Source: Closterium sp. Naga37s-1 (Eukaryota; Streptophyta; Zygnematophyceae; Desmidiales; Closteriaceae). Taken from it: a stretch of DNA of 64,000 bases. Below the pieces are notes generated by a model that did not search any database, was not told the DNA's origin, and was given only the letters and a program-made list of their open reading frames with translations. A program made the position numbers and the translations under genes. The stretch is from the NCBI GenBank assembly GCA_947471745.1, contig CANJKZ010000474.1, forward strand, positions 558,001-622,000, read 5' to 3'. Below, one piece after another: positions 41,462 through 52,900 of the stretch. Numbering within the stretch: the first letter of the stretch is position 1; the number at the start of each line of letters is the position of its first letter.

Positions 41462-43657
41462 GACTCGTCTGTTGGAGAATCTATCGAAGCTGCAGCACGC
41501 ACCCAGTGTGCCCTTCCACACGCGTGCCCCCGATACACAACTCCCCAATGAGGTGAGCTGCACTTTCTTAGATGGCTCAGACTACCCGTACTCAAGCAGG
41601 GTATTTGCAGCATGCTCCCTCCCAGTGTGCCCTTCCATGCCTGAGCCCCCGACTCACAACACAACTGCCCGACGAGGTTAGTCACATACTCTCTAACAAG
41701 TCTTAAGAACCATGACATGCTAGAACGTGACTTTTGAGACGTCTCAAAAGTCTTTTGAGACGTCTCAAAAGTAAGTCTTAAGAACCATGACATGCTAGAA
41801 CGTGACTTTGTGACTACTGCTTCAGCAGCAGCAGTTGCCAGCAGTGAAAAAGACGGGAAGAGCGGGCTTGAATACCATACTCTTCTACACCTGCTTCCGT
41901 CCCATCTTCCCCCCTCTCTCCTCACTCACCATCACCACACCAACCCCCATCACACAGGAGGAGGAGGAGCCTGACACTCGGCCAGAGGACAGGGAGGCGG
42001 ATGGGGATGCGCCTTCCGTGCTGGAAGGACCAGCAACAGCAACTGTGAAGGAGGAGGGGAAGAGCGGGGGAGGCAAGGGCGCAGCAGCAGCTGGAGAAGG
42101 AATAGGTGGGGCAGGCGGAGCAGGAGGAGGGGCAGGAGGGGGTGGGGGTGGAGGGGCCGTGACAGGGGAGGGGAAGAAGCGACCTCTACCAGAGGCTTCA
42201 GGGTGAGTGCTGTGTGGGATGAGGTGAAGTGCGCTCTTTTTGGGGGTACTCTTGCTTGCCCTGCACTTCAGAAGGTCAGGGGAAGAAGCGACCTCTACCC
42301 GAGGCTTCAGGGTGAGTGCTTTGTGAGGTTAGCGTGAGTGCCCTGCTTGAGGACGTGGGAGTCAAGGAGGAAGAGAAATAACCTCTAAGGGGCAGGTAGC
42401 AGCAGGCGGGGCTGGGGGGGGAGGAGCGGTGACAGGGGAGGGGAAAAAGCGACCTCTACCTGAGGCTTCAGGGTGAGTGCAATGCTGGGTGTGGTTGAGT
42501 ACGCTGCTTGTAGAGATGCAGGGTTGGTAGGGATGCAGGGGCTGGCAAGAACCGTCCTTCCAGTCCCCACCCCCACTGCACACAAGCTTGTCAAGCCCAG
42601 GGTGGACACATCACTCAAAGCAGAACCGTCCTTCCAGTCCCTCTTATGTTCTCCCCTCTCTGCTCTCCCCTCTCTCCTCTCCCCTCTCTGCTCTCCCATC
42701 CAGTCGCCTCCCCCCTGCTCGCCCACCCGTCAAGCCCAAGGTGGAGGCATCACTTAAAGCAGAACCTGCTGCATCACTCCCTGTTCGTCCCTTACTTAAC
42801 AAACCCCCGTCTCCCTTCCCCCCACTCTCCCCTCCAGTCGCCCCCCCACTGCGCGCTCACCCGTCAATCCCAAGGTGGAGGCACCACTTAAAGCCGAGCC
42901 TGCTGCATCACTCCCTGTTCGTCCCTTAATACTCAAGAAGCCCCCTCCCTCCCCCTTTCCCTTCCCCTCTCCCCACTGCAGTCGCCCCCCCCCTGCTCGC
43001 CCGCCCGTCAAGCCCAAGGTGGAGGCGTCACTCAAAGCCGAGCCTGCCTCCACACCATCTCGACCTGCCGTACCTGCTGACAAGGTATGTCCTGCTGAGC
43101 CTACTGACAAGGTTTGTCCTGCCAAGCCTGCTGACAAAGTATCTCCCAGCCTTTTTCTTGCCCAGAGGCTTGGTATGTTCTCCCTAGGCAGCAGTTGAGT
43201 TATATTTTACCATTGCCTCCCGATCAGGTGCAGACTCTTGGGATGGTTAGATTTTGGACCCGCCCTGATTTTTTTTGGCGCCTGAATGGACATATCGAGG
43301 CAATTTGATGTTTGCATTCAGAATATGGTTGTCTCATTCATTAACAATCATATGCTGCAATTGCATTGCTGCTTCTGCTTGCTCACCAGACCATCATGTG
43401 TGTTTCGTGCTATTCCACCAGTCATTCACCAAACCTTCCCATTCCCCCAATTATCCCCCCTCCCCCTTGCCCCCTTGTTTCCAATCTCGCAGAAGGAAGA
43501 TTTGATTCACGGCAGCTCCCCGTCCACTCGTGGACTGACACCTGGCGAGGCAGCTGCAGGGGAGAAGGGGAGTGAGAGAGGGAGTGAGAAGGGGTCTGGC
43601 AGCGGCTTATCCCGCAAGGCGTCTCCATACAGACAAGGGAGCCTTGGTGGTGACTAA
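41462..43657 (+). CDS. Class I (RPD3-type) histone deacetylase, HDA19/HDA6-like, C-terminal exons only
   Basis: Removes acetyl groups from histone tails in nuclear corepressor complexes. The catalytic domain is not in the window. My model has exons 41462-41552, 41958-42202, 42982-43084 and 43493-43657 (stop TAA), with phases 2/0/2/0 all compatible, giving 201 residues. The first exon encodes TRLLENLSKLQHAPSVPF, then PDTQLPNE, matching the end of plant class I deacetylases such as Arabidopsis HDA19. The second exon gives the acidic stretch EEEEPDTRPEDREADGD, a Gly-rich run and KKRPLPEAS. The third is Lys/Pro/Ala-rich, and the fourth Gly/Ser-rich. VKEE and LKAE fit the SUMO consensus (hydrophobic-K-x-E), as seen in plant relatives. 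The 5' exons must lie left of the satellite array, unless this is a detached 3' fragment. Exon 3 choice is uncertain because upstream copies exist. Confidence 0.8.
41604..41676 (+). pseudogene. Degenerate second copy of the deacetylase exon 41462-41552
   Basis: The stretch from TTGCAGCATGCTCC to CTGCCCGACGAG, followed by a GTTAGT donor, repeats the 3' two-thirds of the preceding exon (QHAPSVPF to LPNE). Small insertions break the frame, and it would read QHAPSQCALP. It lies in the intron between exons 41462-41552 and 41958-42202. Confidence 0.75.
41698..41810. repeat. Two perfect palindromes flanked by 38-bp direct repeats
   Basis: Palindrome 1 is 41730-41751 (arms ACTTTTGAGAC and its complement) and palindrome 2 is 41752-41771 (arms CTTTTGAGAC). 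A direct repeat beginning AAGTCTTAAGAACCATGACA lies at 41698-41735 and again at 41773-41810. The structure is intronic in the deacetylase gene. Confidence 0.85.
42279..42472 (+). repeat. Two partial copies of the 3' end of deacetylase exon 41958-42202
   Basis: Copy 1 (about 42279-42312) and copy 2 (about 42401-42472) repeat the end of the exon (GKKRPLPEASG) together with the donor GTGAGTGC. Copy 2 also repeats the Gly-rich stretch before it. All three copies end at the same donor sequence, so alternative donors are available in this intron. Confidence 0.8.
42555..42940 (+). repeat. Copies of the 5' part of deacetylase exon 42982-43084
   Basis: Three upstream copies encode variants of the PPVKPKVEASLKAEPA stretch: a degenerate one near 42570-42635, one from 42704 and one from 42838. 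The last two begin after CCAG acceptors in the same phase (T CGC ...) as the modelled exon, but I see no GT donor where the exon would end. They sit between blocks of C/T-rich spacer. They could be alternative acceptor exons or pseudo-exons. Confidence 0.75.
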
Positions 43658-43925
43658 CGCTTGAGACGATTCCAAGTCACCTTGGAGTTGACTCAGATGT
43701 CACTTTTGAGTTGACCTAAGACAGGTGGTCTGGTCGTGGCTTATCCTGCAAGGCGTCTCCATACAGACAAGGGAGGGAGCCTTGGTGACTAACACTTCGA
43801 GCAAATTCAACGTCACCTTGAAGTTTTACTCGAAAGTCTTTTTTATTGACCAGTGGTCGGGTAGTGGCTTATCCCGCAAGGCGTTTCAAGACAGACAAGG
43901 GAGTCTTGCCTTGTGACTAACGCAT
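43593..43925 (+). repeat. Three imperfect tandem copies (about 130 bp) at the deacetylase 3' end
   Basis: Copies start near 43593, 43726 and 43854. Each contains GGCTTATCC, then CGCAAGGCGT or a near match, then AGACAAGGGAG and GTGACTAA. The first copy encodes the end of the protein (GLSRKASPYRQGSLGGD, stop TAA at 43655-43657). The other two follow the stop and would be 3' UTR. Confidence 0.8.
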
Positions 43926-44124
43926 TGATGTCCATACTGGTACTGTAGTTGGTCATTCCTTTTTCGTGTCAAAACTAAAAATTCTATACACTGGCAACTG
44001 AGGGTTTATGTTGATGAACTGTTGCGCCTGTTGGACAGTTTGTTCCCCGGGTGATGAGGGTTCACCACTTCACCACCCAGAAGTTCAAAACATTTTATAG
44101 GTTTAACGCATTCGATTCAGACGT
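43926..44124. other. Spacer between deacetylase 3' end and tRNA gene
   Basis: AT-richer unique sequence. I see no ORF, repeat or clear polyadenylation signal that I can defend. It probably holds the end of the deacetylase transcript. Confidence 0.4.
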
Positions 44125-44197
44125 GCGCCTGTAACTCAGTGGATAGAGTGTTCGCTTCCTAAGCGAAAAGTCCTAGGTTCGACCCCTAGCTGGCGCG
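44125..44197 (+). tRNA. tRNA-Arg (anticodon CCT)
   Basis: A 73-nt cloverleaf without intron. The acceptor stem GCGCCTG pairs with CTGGCGC, with one T-T mismatch at the sixth pair. The anticodon arm is TTCGC, loop TTCCTAA, GCGAA, with anticodon CCT at 44158-44160. The T arm is CTAGG, TTCGACC, CCTAG. The discriminator base is G. Internal A-box-like and B-box (GGTTCGACCCC) sequences are present, and a TTTT at 44199-44202 would serve as the Pol III terminator. It reads AGG codons. Confidence 0.95.
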
Positions 44198-44198
44198 A

Positions 44199-44202
44199 TT
44201 TT
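44199..44202 (+). terminator. Pol III terminator of the tRNA gene
   Basis: A run of four T starting two bases after the tRNA 3' end on the sense strand, which is the minimal RNA polymerase III stop signal. Confidence 0.6.
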
Positions 44203-44820
44203 GAAGAGCTGGAAGGTGTTAGCCAATATTTTAGGTTTGGCTCGATCCATCACTTTCTTTGTTACCTTTCTGGCCATCCATAAAAACATGGCACTCATAA
44301 TCAACGGCTGACCAGTGACCACACTGCGTCCCATATGGGATTCTCTAGTGATGTTATGCAGTCCCTTCCAGCTCAACTGAGCCTTGATTGTGCATCAAAC
44401 TAGAATACTGTATGCATGGATGATAAAGCCAAACCAGGATACGGTAGCACAGCATCGGAATGTGAATACGGTAGTAACATGCAACTCAGGGAATAGAGTT
44501 CTTGCGTTTGTGAGCAGTGCAGCTTCCAGGTCTGGACTGGACTGCAATGCACGCCCCCCATGGCAGTCTGTTACATTTATAACCACCCACTTGGTGTTAC
44601 GGTGTAGTTCATACCACCATACGCATTCCAGTAGGGATTAGTGACAATGCTAGGATACATTCCTAATCCATGCTAGCCTAGCTCGAGTTTTGCCTGTCCA
44701 GACATGCATACAACACAACTTGCCACCTCACTTTCTCCAAAACATGTACCGTATTTCTACACTACACATTCTACGATTTTTCGATTTTCCCGAATCATAA
44801 GGGGGATTTCCCCAGAAATG
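44203..44820. other. Spacer between tRNA and the GT47 gene
   Basis: Unique sequence with short spurious ORFs only. The GT47 gene converges from the right, so its 3' UTR should end here. I see nothing else supportable. Confidence 0.4.
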
Positions 44821-46896
44821 TCACACATTGGTCCAATCACGCACCACTAGCCGCTTCCCCCGGTGGATTGCCAGCCGCACGCGAGGAAGCTTCTTGCGGA
44901 TTTCCCTCCACACCATGCTGACCGCGTCACCTGGTTGCGATGGGTACTGTGGTATGAGGGGGAGGGGGGGGAGGAGGGAAGAGCAAAGGGTTGGGAAACG
45001 CGTGTGTCGAATAATGGGAAGGGTTGAGCTATGTACCATGCTGACCGCGTCACCTGGTTGCGATGGGTACTGTGGTATGAGGGGGAGGGGGAGGGGGAGA
45101 AGGAGGGGAAGGGGGGGAAAGGGGGGAAGGAGGGGAAGGAGGGGAAGGGGGGAAGGGGGGGAAGAGAGAAGGGTTGGGAAACTCGCTTTTTGGATAATGG
45201 GAACAGGGTGAGGGCTGAGCCTCTGTACCATGCTGAGTGCGTCACCTGGTTGTGATGGGAATAATGAGGAAAGAGGGGAGAGGAGAGAAGGGAGAGGAGG
45301 GTCATAGCCTACCGCCTACCAGCCTAACCACCTGGACCTCGTGTGCACTGAGGTGTATTTTGAGGTGTATTTTGAGGCGCCTCAAAATACACCTCGATGC
45401 ACGGGAGAGGAGAGGAGGGTTGTAGCCTACCAGCCTACCCACCTGGAACGCAAAGTGGTGCTTCACGTGCTGCAGGCTCTGCCACATGCGCAGCCACCTC
45501 TCCCTGGGGAATGAGCAAGCAATCCCACTGGAGGGAAACCAGCCTCCCAGCTTACCAACTCCCCAGCCTTCCAGCACACACAGGATAGCCTCCACTCAAA
45601 ACCCCACCTGGAACTCAAAGTGGTGCTTCACGCGCTGCAGGTTCTGCCACATGCGCAGCCACTGCTCCCTGGGGAATGAGCAAACACGCCCACCAGACAG
45701 AGGGATACCAGCCTACCAGCCTACCGAAACACACCAGAGGGAGAATTAGAAGCCTTCACGCGATCCAAGGGTCGCTTGAAAACACACCTGGAATTCAAAG
45801 TGGTGCTTCACTTGCTGCAGTGTCTGCCACATCTGCAGCCACCTCTCCCTGGGGAATGTGCGCAGCAGGCGCAGCAGGTAGCCCTGGCGCAGGGCGTCCT
45901 GGGGGAGGTAAGTTAAGGGCGGGGGGAGAGGGGGAAAGATAACAGGGGAAGATGGCTCATTGAATGTGTGCAGCAGGCGCAGCAGGTAGCCCTGGCGCAG
46001 GGCATCCTGAGGAAGTGGGGGGAGGGGGGAGGTAGGCGGAGAAAGGGAGTGAAGGGGCACGGAGGTAAGTATCAGGGGAAGGGCTAGCCCATGGAATGTG
46101 TGCAACAGGTAAAGAGGGACATTCCCAAGTCACAAAGAGAGACTCACCTTATGAGAGACGAACAGCGTGAAATCCAAGCAATCGATCGAAGTTTCGAAGG
46201 GCAGCTGAATCTTGTTGCTGATGACCACCGGCATGCAGTGGCTGGTAATAGGGCTCACTGATGGGGCTCACTGATGGAGCTCACTGATGGGGCTCACTGA
46301 TGGGGCTCACCGATGGGGCTCACTGATGGGGCTCACTGATGGGGCTCACTGATGGGGCTCACTGATGGGGCTCACCGATGGGGCTCTCCTCTAGAGACAC
46401 TCCCAATTCACATAGAGAGCTCACCTCATGGGAGACAAAGAGAGTGAAGTGGGAGTAGTCTATAGACGTCTCAAAGGGCAGCTTGATCCTGTTGCTGATG
46501 ACCACCGGCACGCAGTGAGTGGCTGGTGATGGGACAGGCAATGCCACCCAATGGCACTCTCCTCTAGACACATGCAGAAGACTCACCTCATGGGAGACGA
46601 AGAGAGTGAAGTGGGAGTAGTCTATCGATGTCTCGAAAGGCAGCTCGATCTTGTTGCTGATGACCACCGGCACGCAGTGGCTGGTAGTGACACTCATTTC
46701 TCAAGAGATACCCCCCAAGTCACATAGAGAGACCTCACCTCATGAGAGACGAAGAGCGTGAAGTCGGAGTAGTCAATCGAGGTCTCAAAAGGCAGCTCGA
46801 TCTTGTTGCTGATGACCACAGGCACACAGTGAGTGGCTGGTGATGGGACTCTCCTCTGGACTCCAGAGAGTACCCAAAACCCTAAACCCTAGTCCC

Positions 46897-46980
<84 letters not shown>

Positions 46981-49900
46981 CACCTCATGGGAGACGAAGA
47001 CAGTGAAGTCGGAGTAGTCTATTAATGTTTCAAAAGGCAGCTCGATTTTGTTGCTGATCACAACGGGCACGCAGCGGCTGGTGATGGGACTCTCCTCTGT
47101 CACCTCTACACGAGATGTCTCACTCAGAAAACAGCTAGGTCTGAGGCACTCACCTCGTGGGAGACAAAGACAGTGAAGTCGGAGTAATCTATTCATGTTT
47201 CAAAAGGCAGCTCGATTTTGTTGCTGATCACAACGGGCACGCAGCGGCTGGTGATGGGACTCTCCTTTGTCACCTCTACACAAGATGTCTCACTCAGAAA
47301 ACAGCTAGGTCTGAGGCAAGAGACTCACCTCGTGGGAGACAAAGACAGTGAAGTAGGAGTAATCTATTCATGTTTCAAAAGGCAACTCGATTTTGTTGCT
47401 GATGACCACTGGCACGCAGTGAGTGGCTGGCGATGGGACTCTCACCTTTAGAGAGACATTCCCAAGTCACATAGAGAGATGGCTCACCTCATGGGAGACA
47501 AACAGCGTGAAGTCGGAGTAGTCTATTGATGTTTCAAAAGGCAGCTCGATCTTGTTGCTGATCACAACGGGCACGCAGTGGCTGGTGATGGCGTCAAAGA
47601 GTCGGGCGGATGAAGGGGTGTCTCCTGCCGCGTTCAGGCAGAAGCGCGAATTCCTCAGCCCTTCTGCTGCCTGTTGGGTGGGAAGGGAGAGGGAAGGAGG
47701 GAGAGAGGGAGTGACCATCGGCACACATTGGCTGGCGATGGCGTCAAAGAGGCGGGCGGACGAAGGGGTGACTCCCGCCGCGTTCAGACAGAAGCGCGAA
47801 TTCCGCAGCCCCTCTGCTGCCTGTGAGGGTTGAGAGAGGGGAGGAAGGAGGAACGCAGTGGAGGGAAGGACAAGGAGGGGAGGGAGTGAGCACGGGCACG
47901 CAGTGGCTGGCGATGGGCTCAAACAGGCGGGCGGACGAAGAGGCACTGTACCGTAACACACTGTTCTGTACCGTACCGCACGGCACCGTACCGAGATGAT
48001 GTCTTGCGGGCCGGTGATCTTGCTCTCCACGAACCTCACATCCGGCTCCTTGTGATACATGTCAAAGATGAGCTTGCTCCTCAGACGAGCCCCATAGCAT
48101 AGCATACTGTACAGAACCACACCACACTGTATCACACCGCACCGTACCATACCATACCATATATTTCACCCACCGAGATGATGTCTTGAGGGCCAGTGAT
48201 ATTGCTCTCCACGAATTTCACATCCGGCTCCTTGTGATACATGTCAAAGATGAGCTTGCTCCTCCTGGTCAAGAACCGTACCATACCAGACTGTACTGTA
48301 CCCTACTGTACAAAACCACACCGTACCGCATCATACCACGACGTACCATACCGTATATTTCACCCACCGAGATAATGTCTTGAGGCCCGGTGATCTTGCT
48401 CTCCACGAACCTCACATCCGGCTCCTTGTGATACATGTCAAAGATGAGCTTCCCCTTCCTGATCGAGCCCCATAACATAACATGCCGTACCGTACCGTAC
48501 CTCACTGAACCGCACGGTACCACACTGTACCGCACTGTACCACACCATACAGCAGCCATACCGAGATGATGTCTTGCGGCCCGGTGATCTTGCTCTCCAC
48601 GAATCTCACATCCGGCTCCTTGTGGTACATGGCAAAGATGAGCTTGCTCCTCCTGGTCGAAGCTTACAACCTAGCATAACACACCATACTACACCGCACC
48701 GTTCTGTACCGCACTGTACCACACCATACAGAGGCCATACCGAGATAATATCTTGTGGCCCGGTGATCTTGCTCTCCACGAATCGGACATCGGGCTCCTT
48801 GTGATACATGTCAAAGATGAGCTTGCGAATGTACCCTTCCTGCTTGTGCCATGCCATGCCATGCCAGGAAGAAATGCAACACACCGTGCCATGCCGTGAA
48901 AACAAAAGCAGCACATGCCATGTCATGCCGTAGCATACCACCATGCCATGCCATGAGAATCCACAGCACACCATGTCATGCCATGATCCATTGCCATTCC
49001 CAAACATGAAAGCAGGTGAGACAACCAAGGAGGATAAGGATGTCAAACTTAATGCACGAAGTGATGTTATCCATTGTTGACCCATTTTCACCCAATGTGA
49101 CCCATTTTCACCCAATGTGACCCATTTTCACCCAATGTGACCCATTTTCACCCAATGTGACCCATTTTCACCCAATGTGACCCATTTTCACCCAATGTGA
49201 CCCATTTTCACCCAATGTGACCCATTTTCACCCAATGTGACCCATTTTCACCCAATGTGACCCATTTTCACCCAATGTTCCTTATCATGCCAAGGACAAA
49301 CTCTTGTGATTCTGCAATCAGTTACACTCCCACCCAACCATCCTCCCATGCCACTCACATCCTTCCGCATGATGGTCCCTTGGAAGAACAGCAGCGTGGC
49401 TCTGGTCTCCCAGGGCCCCTGCGCCTCCCCATAGCTCGCAGTCTCTTCCTATGCCCCATCAATACCCCCCCATATGACATGCTCCCTCTGAACCCCTCCA
49501 CTCACATCCTTCCTCATAATCGTCCCTTGGAAGAACAGCAGCGTGGTTTGTGCCTCCCAGGGCCCCTGCGCCTCCCCATAGCTCGCCGGCTCTCCCTGCG
49601 CAAACTCCCTAAGTCATCAGCATTCACTCTTTCAAATTGCCCACTCTCTCACCCCCATGTCACGCTGACATCCTTCCACATGATGGTCCCTTGGAAGAAC
49701 AGCAGCATCGTTCGTGCCTCCCACGGCCCCTGCGCCTCCCCGTAGCTAGCCGGCTCTCCCTATGCCACTCCCTTTTCCCATCCACACACCCCCATTTCAC
49801 ACCCACCCTCCCCTGTCACTCACATCCTTCCGCATGATGGTCCCTTGGAAGAACAGCAGCGTCGTTCGTGCCTCCCACGGCCCCTGCGCCTCCCCGTAGC

Positions 49901-52900
49901 TCGGCGGCTCAGTGTAAGGCGGCGCTATGTGGTTGTATGGGACCACTATGTCCTTGCTCAAACGGGCCACGCCTTGGGCATACCTGGTGTGTGGGGAGCA
50001 GGAAGGCAAGAGGCAAGGAGAGGGGGTTTCAGGCTCTGTGTAAGGCGGCGCCATGTGGTTGTACGGGACCACTATGTCCTTGCTCAAACGGGCTACACCT
50101 TGAGCGTATCTGGTAGGTGGTGGACAGAACAGAACCAAGGGAAGAAAGGCAAGAGGGTTCCAAACTCTGTGTAAGGCGGTGCTATGTGGTTGTATGGCAC
50201 CATGTGCTTGTATGGCACCATGTGCTTGTATGGAACGACTATTGTCCTTACTCAGGCGTGCCACAACCTGGTACGTACCGGCCGAAGACGAGCAGCAGGA
50301 GCATGGCCAGGGCGAGGCGCTGGTGAATTCGGCGCCACAAGAGTGCAGACCCAATCAAGACTACTTATGGTTAAAATTTCAAAACAGCGATCAAATTAAC
50401 GTACCGGCCGAAGACCAGCAGCAGGAGCATGGGCAGGGCGGGGCGAGGCGCTGGTGAATATGGCGCCACAAGCATGCAGACTCAGAGTGACATATGACTC
50501 ACAGTCAACAGAGCAGACCAATAAAGTCAAACGCACTGGCCAAAGTCGAGCAGCAGGAACATGGCTGGGGCGGGGCGAGGCGCTGGTGAATATGGCGCCA
50601 CAAGAGTGCAGACTCGGAGTGACGTATGACTCAGACCAAGTCATCTAAGGGAGGGGACTGACCGGCCGAAGTCGAGCAGGAGGAACATGGCTGGGGCGGG
50701 GCGAGGTGCTGGCGAATGTGGCAGCTCAAAGACGCAGACTCAAAGTAACTCCTGACTAGACCAAGAAGTCTAAGGGGACTGACCGGCCAAAGTCGAGCAG
50801 CAGGAACATGGCTGGGGCGAGACGCTGGCGAATGTGGCGAAGGGCGTTGGGCTGCAGCATGGGGATGATGTGATCCCTGCCTCCTGACCGCTGCCACCAG
50901 GGCGACACCTTTAACACGCTCCACAGCTCCTCCTGTCAAACCCACACAGACAACAACACAGCAGGAAAAGTAAGACAGGGATGTATGCTAACGTTGGGTT
51001 GCGTTGGGCGTTGGGCTGCAGCATGGCATGATGTGATCCCTGCCTCCTGACCGCTGCCACCAGGGGGATTCCTTCAGCACGCCCCACAGCTCCTCCTGTG
51101 TAGTGAGGGAAGAAGAGCAGATGTTAGACAGTCATATGGGGACGTGTATGACAGCGGTGGCGAAGGGCGTTGGGCTGCAGCATGGGGATGATGTGGTCCC
51201 TGCCTCCTGACCGCTGCCACCAGGGGGACTCCTTCAGCACGCCCCATAGCTCTTCTTGTGAGGGAAGAAGAGCAGAGCACCAAGAGAGGAGTGACGGTGA
51301 GATGGGGATGTACTGTGTGTGTGTATGACAGCAGCAGCAGCGTTGGGCTTCCTGAAGCATGGGGACGATGATGTGGTCCCTGCCGCCCGCCCGACCACTG
51401 CCACCACGGAGATCCCCCTTGTCCTTTTCCGCCAGTGCCCCTCGCATGCCATTGGTGGTGAAGATGTTGAAGCTGAGCGACGCCAGGAAGGGCACGAAGA
51501 AGCCGAGAAACCCCGTGCCAGCAGACAGACAATAGTCAAGACTGGGATTACTTTTGACTCAACTCAAGACTGGGGCGAGTTGAGCCCAGCCCACCTGGAG
51601 ATTCGTGCTCAGCCCAGCTTCCCTGGAGAATTTTGTCCTTTTCTGCGAGCGCCCCTCGCATGCCATTGGTGGTGAAGATATTGAAGCTGAGACTGAGGGA
51701 ATCGAATACAGCCGCAGGGGGATACTGAGTCCAGCCGAACACACCTAGCGAACCTTCCCCAACGCACCTGGAGAATCTTGTCCTTTTCTGCGAGCGCCCC
51801 TCGCATGCCATTGGTGGTGAAGATGTTGAAGCTGAGCGAAGCGAGGAAGGGCACGAAGAACACATCCGCTGCAGCGGGATCCGTTACTCTTATAATGTCG
51901 CCGTTGCTCCTGCTGCTGTCGCTGTGGTTGTTCGCCTGCTCAGGAAGATGCGCGGGGAGGAAGAGGGGAAGCGCAGGAAAGCACAGGGAGGCAACGGGGA
52001 AGCACAAGGCGCACATGTGGGGTTAGCAGGGGGAAAGAACACGTCCGCTGCAGCGGGATCCGTTACTCTTATAATGTCGCCGTTGCTGCTGCTGCTGTCG
52101 CTGTGATTGTTCGCCTGAACAGGCGGAGGCACGGGGAAGCACAGGGCGCGCATGTGGGGTTGGCAGGGGGGAGGAAATCATCCGCTGCAGCGGGATCCGT
52201 CACTCTTATAAGGCCGCGGTGTTCGAACGCAGGGGAAGCAGGGGAGGAGGTGTGGAGTGGGGGGGAGGGAGGAGAACTCGCCGCTGTGTTCGAACGCAGG
52301 GGGAGCGCTAGGGAAGGTGTGTGGAAGGGGGGGGAGGGCGGGGGAATAGAAGGGCGGGGGAACAAATCACGGTGTATGCTCACCAGTAGGTTATAAACGA
52401 TGAAGAATTTGCCACTGTGTTCGAACGCAGGGGAAGCAGGGGAGGAGGTGTGGAGTGGGGGGGAGGGAGGAGAGTGCAGCGAGGGGAAAGAACACGGGAG
52501 TGCATTCTCACCAGTAGGTTATAAACGATGAAGAACTCGCTGCGATGTTCGAACATACGGGGAGAAGGGGAGAAGGTGTGGGGGGAGTGGGGCAAGGGGG
52601 GGAAGGGCGCGGGAACAAATCACAGTGCATGCTCACCAGTAGGTTGTAGACGATGAAATATTCGCCGCTGTGTTCGAAGCCAGGGGAAACGGTGGAGGGT
52701 GTGTGGGGGAGAAGGCGGAAGGGGAGGGCGGAAGAAAACCTCAGTGTATTCTCACCAGTAGGTTGTAGACGATGCAACATCCGCCGCTGTGTTCGAAGCC
52801 ACATTGAGTCGACTCAAAAGTCACCTCAGTGTATACTCAACAGTAGGTTGTAAACGATGGAGAACTCGCCGCTGTGTTCGAAGCCAGGGGAAACGGTGGA

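Larger units (their letters stand above)
45899..47487 (-). repeat. GT47 intron 6 with seven copies of the exon 6 end
   Basis: Copies of the 3' end of exon 6 ([13 protein letters not shown] to FVSHE plus donor) lie near 47326-47428, 47151-47255, 46979-47085, 46738-46835, 46585-46684, 46424-46521 and 46147-46247. A copy of the exon 7 start lies at about 45959-46013. Most copies keep the GTGAG donor. The encoded residues vary (for example DYSHF, DYSDF, DYSYF), so copies are of different age. Confidence 0.88.

Noticed and set aside
41458..41925. Minus-strand open frame of 155 codons
   Set aside because: It is antisense to the deacetylase exon and palindromes, with no family resemblance.
46874..46891. 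Telomere or chromosome-fusion remnant
   Set aside because: Only about two repeat units, a length expected by chance or as a short telobox-like motif.
49081..49278. Origin or protein-binding iteron array
   Set aside because: It is a simple 20-bp tandem repeat inside an intron of a nuclear gene, with nothing around it that suggests replication initiation.
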